Of a stretch of DNA of 64,000 nt, positions 57,900-64,000 are shown one piece after another. Within the stretch, counting starts at the first letter, position 1; every line of letters begins with the position of its first letter. The notes under the pieces are model-generated. The model did no database searches and was not told the origin of the DNA. It saw only the letters and a program-made list of their open reading frames with translations. Location: positions 495,900 to 559,899 of the forward strand of contig WTPW01000185.1 in the NCBI GenBank assembly GCA_009809945.1. Reading direction: 5' to 3'. This DNA comes from Gigaspora margarita (lineage: Eukaryota > Glomeromycota > Glomeromycetes > Diversisporales > Gigasporaceae). The position numbers and the translations under genes were made by a program.

Positions 57900-58960
57900 G
57901 TATTTTATTAGACAAATAAAATTTTCAATTTTGTTAACAATTGTATCAAATATTGGTTTGGTTGAACCATTTCCATCAAAATAGTTACCTAAGTATCTAA
58001 TAATATCATTAGACTTACTGGATAAGATGTGTTAATTATTGTACAAAAGAGGTGTTGTTTGTGATTGTAGGATCTAGGACAAATATAAAGTAAATCAGAT
58101 TTTGAAGAATTGACTTCTATATTGTTAATTTTATAGAGTTCAAAAGTGCCATTAAGAATATTTTGCATAGTTTTAGAGTTTTCACAGAGCCATGTTGTAT
58201 TGTCTATATATGCTAATAGCAGAATTAAAGTACTAGTAGTAGTAGTATTGGTAACTATATCAAGAAGAGATTGTACTGCAATTTTGAGTAGATAGTTTTG
58301 GTATTTTTGGTGAATAAAAGTAAGAATTGGATCATAGTAAATTTTTCAAAGTTAAGAAGAGTAGATCTCTCCTTGTTCTATACCAGATTGGATATTAATA
58401 GGAGAGGTAAGTCCATGAGCTGTAATGATTCTTGCTTGTCTTAATGAATATCATTCAGTAATTAGATTGATACCTGAATTAGAAATACCAATTCTTTTAC
58501 AGGTATCTTGAAGGCATGAAATATTGATTTTGTCAAATGCTTTAGACATATTCTGAAAAAGAATCCAAGCTTCTTTGTTATATATTTTATAGTGTTTAAT
58601 AGTATTATAAAGAATTTGTATAGGATATGAGTAGAAGAATTTTTAGAAGCAGCGAAATTTAAATTAAACAAAAGATTGTTATTAGAGATAATTTGATCAA
58701 GTCAGTTAGTAAAGATTTTGGTAAAGGTTTTTTTTTTTGAAAGGTTCAATAATAGAAATCGGACAAACTTGATTAAGAGTAAATCCCAATTAGATTTTTT
58801 TGAAATAAGAAATATATTAGAGGATTTCAATTTGTAGGAACTTTTTGAAGTTGAAAGCATTTGTTAAAAAATTTTTTAAAAAGTGTTTGTGCTTTGTAAC
58901 TAGCATATTTGATATGTTTATAGCAAATTTCAGAGAGACCTGCTGCTTTTTGATTTGAAA
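57900..58960 (-). pseudogene. LINE 3 reverse transcriptase, broken
   Basis: On the minus strand, QKAAGLSEICYKHIKYAS (about 58905-58960) gives the fingers region, parallel to KAAGPSKICYKHIKHAS of LINE 1. NMSKAFDKINISCLQDTCK (about 58495-58550) is the first palm motif with the catalytic Asp written as Asn. LLAYIDNTTWLCENSKTMQN (about 58165-58222) is the YxDD box, again Asp-Asn. NNIEVNSSKSDLL and a GDG/YLGN-like thumb region follow. Stops and frame shifts are frequent. Confidence 0.8.
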
Positions 58961-59089
58961 AATTGGTTAAGATAACTTGCTATTCTAGATTTGTAATGTC
59001 TTGAAATAAGTTAAGATAATGTTCTTCATATTCAGGATATGCTTCTCATAAAGATAGTAGAATTCAGAAGAGGGTGAACTTGGTTGCAG

Positions 59090-59300
59090 TAGTTTTTACA
59101 TATATTGAATGTATTTTTAAAAAGATTATAATTTTTTCGTTAAACGTAAAAATTAAAAGTTAAATAATAAAAATTTTTCCAATTTGGATAAAATTTCAGT
59201 GTATATACATTTTGTTCTTCCAAACAAGTTTATTTAAGTGAATATTATCAATTTACATAGTAAAATTTAGACTTTACTATGCAGCAACTATTATTAACCT
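59090..59300. mobile_element. Fragment of the AAATAAGCTACC mariner-type family
   Basis: TTCGTTAAACGTAAAAATTAAAAGT and ATAGTAAAATTTAGACTTTAC blocks match the interiors at 2865-3300 and 60867-61676. Termini are lost. Confidence 0.55.
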
Positions 59301-59515
59301 GGGTTCAACCTGGGTTGGGTTGTATTGGATCAGACCCAGATTGGGTTTGACATGAGGCAGAAAAGACCCAGGTCAGGTTTAACATGTGGCGGGTCAGACC
59401 TGAGTTGGGTTTTGACCCAAGTGGGTCAGACCCGGGTTGGGTTTTGATCCAAGTGGGTCTGACCCAAGTTAGGACCAAACCTGACCCAACCTGACTCATT
59501 AAAACCTCTAATAGA
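59290..59515. repeat. GGGTTGGGTTTTGACC-type GC-richer repeat
   Basis: GACCC/GGGTC and TTGGGTTTTGA blocks recur about every 40-60 bp, with inverted counterparts (GACCCAACCTGAC at the right end). It looks like a small element made of short inverted repeats. An open frame across it (minus) is accidental. Confidence 0.55.
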
Positions 59516-60002
59516 TAGTCTATCAATATATATATTATTGTATTTTGTGAGAATTTTTTTATAAAAGAATTTTGGGTTTAAAAAAAAGATTAGTTATGGT
59601 TTTCAATTTTTTGTTGAAGTTCTTTATAGATAGTTTGTTGTTGTTGAATATTGAGAGCAGTCTTGAATTGTTAAAATTTTTTTTTAATTGTGATAAAGTA
59701 GGTATTGGTAGTTGAAGTAAGCAGTTATTATATTGTAAAATATATTTATTGCATAGTTGAAGAATATTGAAAGAGGAAGTATGATGTTTAAGATATTTGA
59801 TTTCAAAAATAGAGGATACTAAACTAATGACAAGAAAAAAAAAACAAGAAACGAAATAAAAAGAAAAGGATAAACAAAAAATATAAAAAAGAAAAAAAAG
59901 AAAAAGGCCAAAAATAAGACAGCTATGATAACACTATTATTGTCTGTGTTAGGCTTTAAAAATTATATAGTATTGTATAGAAAAAAATCTAATCTAATGC
60001 TA

Positions 60003-60176
60003 CAGTATAACCCACAATAGTCACATTCGCATTAGTTACAATATCGCTATAGTCACCTCAATTCTTCTATTTAACTATATATACTATATATAAATTCTTG
60101 CTCGCATTAGTCACAATCTCACAATAGGCACATAGAATATCTGATTTTGGCATGTGACTATTGTGGGGTTATACTG
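60003..60176. mobile_element. TA-flanked MITE, 174 bp
   Basis: TIRs CAGTATAACCCACAATAGTC and complement CAGTATAACCCCACAATAGT; TA on both sides (60001-60002, 60177-60178). Same family as 5222-5393. It interrupts dispersed repeat copy D. Confidence 0.9.
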
Positions 60177-60866
60177 TATATGTATTCTAGAAGTGAAAAA
60201 AAAAGAAAATTATCTAATATCTAGAAATTTTTATATATGATTCCTCTGATCTCTATTATATTAGTTATTGTTTATTTGGTAAGTATTAAACACAAATAGC
60301 CTTATAGAAGATTATATTTTGGTAGACACGTCCTAATACTGCTGATATTTTGGAGGAAGTACACCAAATTACCTACTTTTTTTGAAATTTCAAAACATTC
60401 AAAACAGTGCCAGAAAAAGAGTACCAAAATAAAAGGAGTTGTAAGAGTTGTGCTATACAGAATAACATATCTATCCAAGTATCTACTTCTATTTTTATAT
60501 ATATAGGCCTTGACAAAGCTCTAGATTTTCTCTACTACATTTTTGCTCAATAGCACCAAAGCCTGCCAAGGTGCCTTGCTTATAAGTAGGATTCCAAAGT
60601 TTGATCTGGGTTTGATTTGAGTTTGATTAAACCCCAAACCAAACTCAAACTATAAATTTTAAAAGTTTGAAATCAAACCAAATTCAAATAAAAAAATAAT
60701 CAAACTCAAACCAAACCCAAATTTCATACAAAGCTTGATTTGAGTTTGATTTGAAGTCTGCAAACTAGTTTGAGTTTGAATAATATAAATCTATTTTTAA
60801 ATTTTAACCAAGTTTCTTAATGTTTACTTTGTATTTAAATAAACTTGTTTAAAATATAAAAATATA

Positions 60867-61676
60867 CCATATGTTTCTAAAAATAAACTACCTTTTTTGG
60901 ATAATTTTAGACACTAAAAATCTGGGATAGCTTATTTTTAGATATAATCAATAGGGTTCTGCAATTTGATTTGATTTGATTTGATCAAATATTTGAACTC
61001 AAATTAAATTCAAATCCAAGATTTTCAAATCAAATCAAATTCAAATTGGCAATATTTGATTTGATTTGATTTGAAAATTTATATTGAAAGTTCAAATTCA
61101 AATCAAATTCAAATTCAGAATTTCAAATTCCAATCAAATTCAAATCCAGAATTTCAAATCAAATCAAATTTAAATAAGCAAAATATTTGATTTGATTTGA
61201 ATTTGAGGAACTCTAATAATCAATTTTTGGTTAGTCAGCAATAGTTGTTATATAGTAAAGTCTAAATTTTACTATATAAATCAATAATTAGTACTTAAGT
61301 AGACTTATTTGGGAGACTCAACTACACATATGATGAAAGTTTCATCAAAATATAAATAATTTTTATTATTTGACTTTTAATTTTAATGTTTATCGAATAT
61401 TTTTTGTTAATAAAATTTTAATCTTTTCGTTGAATGTAAAAATTAAAAAACAATTAATAAAAAGTATTGTAAATTTCAGCAATATGTATTTTGATATTCT
61501 AAATAAGTTTACTTAAGTGACTTAAATCGATTACTTAGTAAAGTTTGGACTTTACTATATAGCAACTTTCATCAAATATGGGTAGCTTATTTTCGGGTCA
61601 AAGGTGTTTTTGAGTTTTTTGACCAATAGAAGTGGGTAGTTTATTTTGAAAGTAGCTTATTTTTGGCAATATACAG
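60867..61676. mobile_element. Tc1/mariner-type MITE, nested, itself interrupted
   Basis: Ends CCATATGTTTCTAAAAATAA and complement CTGTATATTGCCAAAAATAA; TA on both sides (60865-60866, 61677-61678). A 264-bp hAT-type MITE is inserted at 60952. Confidence 0.8.
60952..61215. mobile_element. hAT-type MITE, 264 bp, innermost insertion
   Basis: Ends TAGGGTTCTGCAA and complement TAGAGTTCCTCAA; perfect 8-bp TSD ATAATCAA (60944-60951, 61216-61223). The interior is TTTGATTTGATTTGA-type repeats and their complements, forming a long hairpin. Confidence 0.85.
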
Positions 61677-61687
61677 TATTTATATTA

Positions 61688-62227
61688 CTGTATGCTTCCA
61701 AAAATAAGCTACCTTTTTTGGACGATTTTGGATGCAAAAAATTTGGGTTGCTTATTTTTGGATAAAATCGATTTTTGGTTAATTGCAAATAGTAGCTACA
61801 TAGTAAAGTCTAAATTCTACTATATAAATATATTATTTGTGCTTAAGTAAACTTATTTGGAAGACCAAACTACACCTATTCTAAAAGTTTTATCTAAGTA
61901 TAAGTATTATTTATTATTTGACTTTTAATTTTTACCTTCAATGAATATATTTTGTTATTAAAATTTTGATCTCTTCATGAATGTAAATATTAAATTTCAA
62001 TTAATAAAAAGTTCTTTAATTTCATTGTAAATTTTAAGATGTATATATTTTGATCTTCTAAATAAGTTTACTTAAGTGACTTTAATCAATTTGCTTAGTA
62101 AACTTTAGACTTTACTATATAGAAACCTTCATTGATTGTGGTTAGCTTATTTTCAGGTCAAAGATGTTTTTGCATTTTTTGAGGGGTAGTTTATTTTTGG
62201 AGGTAGCTTATTTTTGGCAATATATAG
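61688..62227. mobile_element. Tc1/mariner-type MITE, 540 bp, nested
   Basis: Ends CTGTATGCTTCCAAAAATAA and complement CTATATATTGCCAAAAATAA; TA on both sides (61686-61687, 62228-62229). It lies 11 bp from its sibling at 60867-61676, within the same hAT-type host. Confidence 0.85.
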
Positions 62228-62734
62228 TATTCAAACTCAAACTAGTTTGCAAACTTCAAACTCAAACCCAAATCTAACTCAAATTTAACTAAAAAGTTTG
62301 TTTCAAATCAAACTCAAATATTTTTTTAATGCTAGTTTGAAATCGGGTTTGATTTGAAATCAAATTAAACTCAAACTTGATCTAAAGTTTAATTTGATCC
62401 AGGTTTGTAGGAACCCTACTTATAAGTTTACTGTTCTTTTTTATCTCTATTTCAGTCGCAGAACATATGGTAAATGGACTTTGTTCCCAATAGTAGCTTT
62501 GGTAGAGTTTTGTAATATTTAATATATTAATTGCATAGTTTTTATAGGTTGGTGTTCTTGAAAATTTGGTACAAGGGATCATCCATTATAATATTAAATA
62601 TTTTTAGTATAATTACATATTATTAATAAGAATAAATTTATTATGGTTGCTTTTTGAGTATCATGAGCCAATTACAAATCAGAAAATAGTTAATTTAATA
62701 GCTAATAATATCTTTTTTTATATATTAATTAGGG

Positions 62735-62905
62735 GAGTAACAAAAATCAGGTGATTTTTTAGGGGGGAGGGGGTAAAAAAAGTTGAAATTATATATAAGA
62801 ACCTAACTATATATATGTTAAAGAAGAGGGTGGGGGGTAGGCCTTTGATAAAAAATAATTAGGTGGTTAATGACACGGCCCTTATTGTATTCAATTTGCC
62901 AATCT
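62735..62905. repeat. Dispersed 160-bp repeat, second copy
   Basis: CAGGTGATTTTTTAGGGGGG ... GGGGGGTAGGCCTTTGATAA corresponds to 13140-13310. Function unknown. Confidence 0.6.
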
Positions 62906-63310
62906 ACTAAAAAAGTAATTCATATATTAGAAATTAATATAGCAATATTTGCATATTGTTTTGCCTATTTAATCAAGTTGTCATAGCTAATAAATATTTG
63001 TCTAAAATAAATACCTTTAAAGCTTTAGCAGTTTATGTTTTTAATTGACAATATAAAGAATTATCATACCTACTTTATATATTAATTTATAGTTAAGGGT
63101 ATGCCATTTATCACATGATATTGTTACTTAGTAGCCACCCCTTCCATGTATGGTATAATCACTTTATCTAATTTTGATTTGTTAATATAATATATAAACA
63201 TGACCACCTATCACTGACCATATATTTATAGTAAAAATCATATAATAAATGGCATGTTCCTTAAAGAAATATATCATTAAAAATTATATTTAATTGATGA
63301 TCTGCCAGTT
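62906..63310. other. No gene recognised
   Basis: AT-rich; no repeats or domains assigned. Confidence 0.4.
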
Positions 63311-63359
63311 ATGTGAAGAATGATCATAGTGAAATGTAATGCAGATCACCATCAGCAAA

Positions 63360-63665
63360 ATAAATATATGAAATCTTTTGAAAGAAATTGCATGCTGAAA
63401 TCTTTCGAAAGAATTGCGATTGATGCGAAATCTTTCGAAAGAATCGCAATCTTTCAAAAGATTTCAGTATGTATTTCTTTCAAAAGATTTCGAAAAAAAT
63501 TTTGAAATATTTCGAAATGTATTGTGAAATATTGCGAAATAGGGCAAATAAAAACAATACAACTCCATATCTAATTTGTACCTAATTATCCTCTCTGGGG
63601 TCGCAGGAGGTAATTTTTTGCATAATATCACAATATTTCGCAATATTTCGCAAAATTTCAAAATT
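63360..63665. repeat. CTTTCGAAAG and ATTTCGCAATATTTCG inverted repeats
   Basis: GAAATCTTTCGAAAGAAT occurs in several direct and inverted copies (63370-63490). TTTTGAAATATTTCGAAAT (63499-63520) and ATTTCGCAATATTTCGC (63630-63652) form the arms of a foldback around a unique core. Many CpGs are retained, unlike most repeats here. Open frames across it are accidental. Confidence 0.6.
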
Positions 63666-64000
63666 TTTTTAAAAAAATAAATAAACGTTATACATATTCA
63701 CATAATCACGCTTTTGTAAATTTTTGATCGTTTTCACAGGTTTTCACATTGTTTCACATTTTAATATAAAATTTTATATTTTTTTATTTATTATTATACA
63801 TTATATATTTTAAATTTATTTTAAATTAAATATACATTTTTATTCAATATTACATATTTTATTATATATTATTATACATATATTATACAAAAAAAAAATG
63901 AAAAAATGACGAAAAAAAATGAAACCAAAAAAAAAATGAAAAAAACAAAACTGAAAATGAAAAAAAAAACAGTATTTAAAATACTTTCGCACTTCTTTAC
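63666..64000. other. A/T homopolymer-rich DNA
   Basis: Runs of GAAAAAAAATGA type near the end; nothing coding was recognised. Confidence 0.4.

Larger units (their letters stand above)
55263..59804 (-). mobile_element. LINE 3: 5'-truncated LINE of the LINE 1 family
   Basis: Flanked by a 16-bp TSD, AAAAATAGGGGATACT (55247-55262) and AAAAATAGAGGATACT (59805-59820). A polyA tail is seen as T on plus from 55262. It starts at the position matching about 7430 of LINE 1, so endonuclease and N-terminal parts are missing. It holds decayed reverse transcriptase, RNase H and zinc knuckle. A mariner-type MITE piece and a GGGTTGGGT repeat interrupt it at about 59090-59515. Confidence 0.85.
60588..62418. 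mobile_element. hAT-type element, 1831 bp, host of a nest
   Basis: Ends TAGGATTCCAAAG and complement TAGGGTTCCTACAAACC; 8-bp TSD CTTATAAG (60580-60587, 62419-62426). Arms are made of TTTGA/CAAACT repeats. The rest consists of two mariner-type MITEs, one of which carries a smaller member of this same family. Confidence 0.85.
59821..62590. repeat. Dispersed repeat, copy D (interrupted)
   Basis: Pairs with 19400-20320. It is split by the MITE at 60003-60176 and the hAT-type element at 60588-62418. The sequence after the latter (TTACTGTTCTTTTTTATCTC ... GGTGTTCTTGAAAATTTG) completes the alignment. Confidence 0.6.

Noticed and set aside
1-64000. LTR retrotransposons, a defence-like cassette or a gene cluster
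   Set aside because: No paired long terminal repeats with primer-binding site, no protease/integrase motifs and no group of adjacent conserved genes were found.

Overview
The window is AT-rich eukaryotic DNA, almost entirely made of decayed and nested mobile elements, with one recognisable host gene. The evidence is intron-scale spacing, polyA-tailed LINEs and SINEs with long target-site duplications (TSDs), hAT, pogo and Tc1/mariner-type terminal inverted repeats (TIRs), and a VC0807-type membrane protein. Together these suggest a repeat-rich early-diverging fungus. An arbuscular-mycorrhizal (Glomeromycotina) genome fits best, but this is inference from style, not proof.

Layout. 0.8-1.7 kb: a TTAA-flanked MITE abutting a hAT MITE. 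4.8-5.5 kb: a tRNA-headed SINE (minus) carrying a TA-flanked MITE. 5.6-12.6 kb: a nearly full-length but dead LINE (endonuclease, reverse transcriptase, RNase H, zinc knuckle) with a SINE in its 3' end. 13.5-18.8 kb: a large dispersed repeat (copy A) loaded with MITEs, a SINE and a 2.26-kb hAT-type element containing a palindromic tandem array. 19.4-21.0 kb: dispersed and tandem repeats. 21.5-27.6 kb: a visibly CpG-richer, mostly single-copy island with the VC0807-family gene (minus), a possible orphan terminal exon and a GC-rich promoter-like block. 27.8-31.9 kb: a SINE split by a pogo-type MITE, then copy B of the large repeat with a young SINE. 32.3-32.9 kb: a fresh 5'-truncated LINE end. 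37.5-41.4 kb: a complete-ended pogo/Tigger element with a broken transposase. 42.7-45.5 kb: another SINE and MITEs. 45.7-52.8 kb: two further LINE relics. 53.9-54.2 kb: a hAT transposase relic. 55.2-62.6 kb: a 5'-truncated LINE with a 16-bp TSD and a four-deep nest of DNA transposons.

How it works together. The hAT relic and pogo relic are plausible members of the superfamilies that mobilised the 8-bp-TSD and TA-TSD MITEs. The LINE relics are plausible sources of the retrotransposition machinery used by the SINEs. All autonomous copies seen are inactivated, often by G-to-A or C-to-T type changes at catalytic codons. I found no rRNA, functional tRNA, CRISPR array or defence-like gene cassette. 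The most unusual structure is the 16.4-18.3 kb palindromic array inside a hAT-type element.
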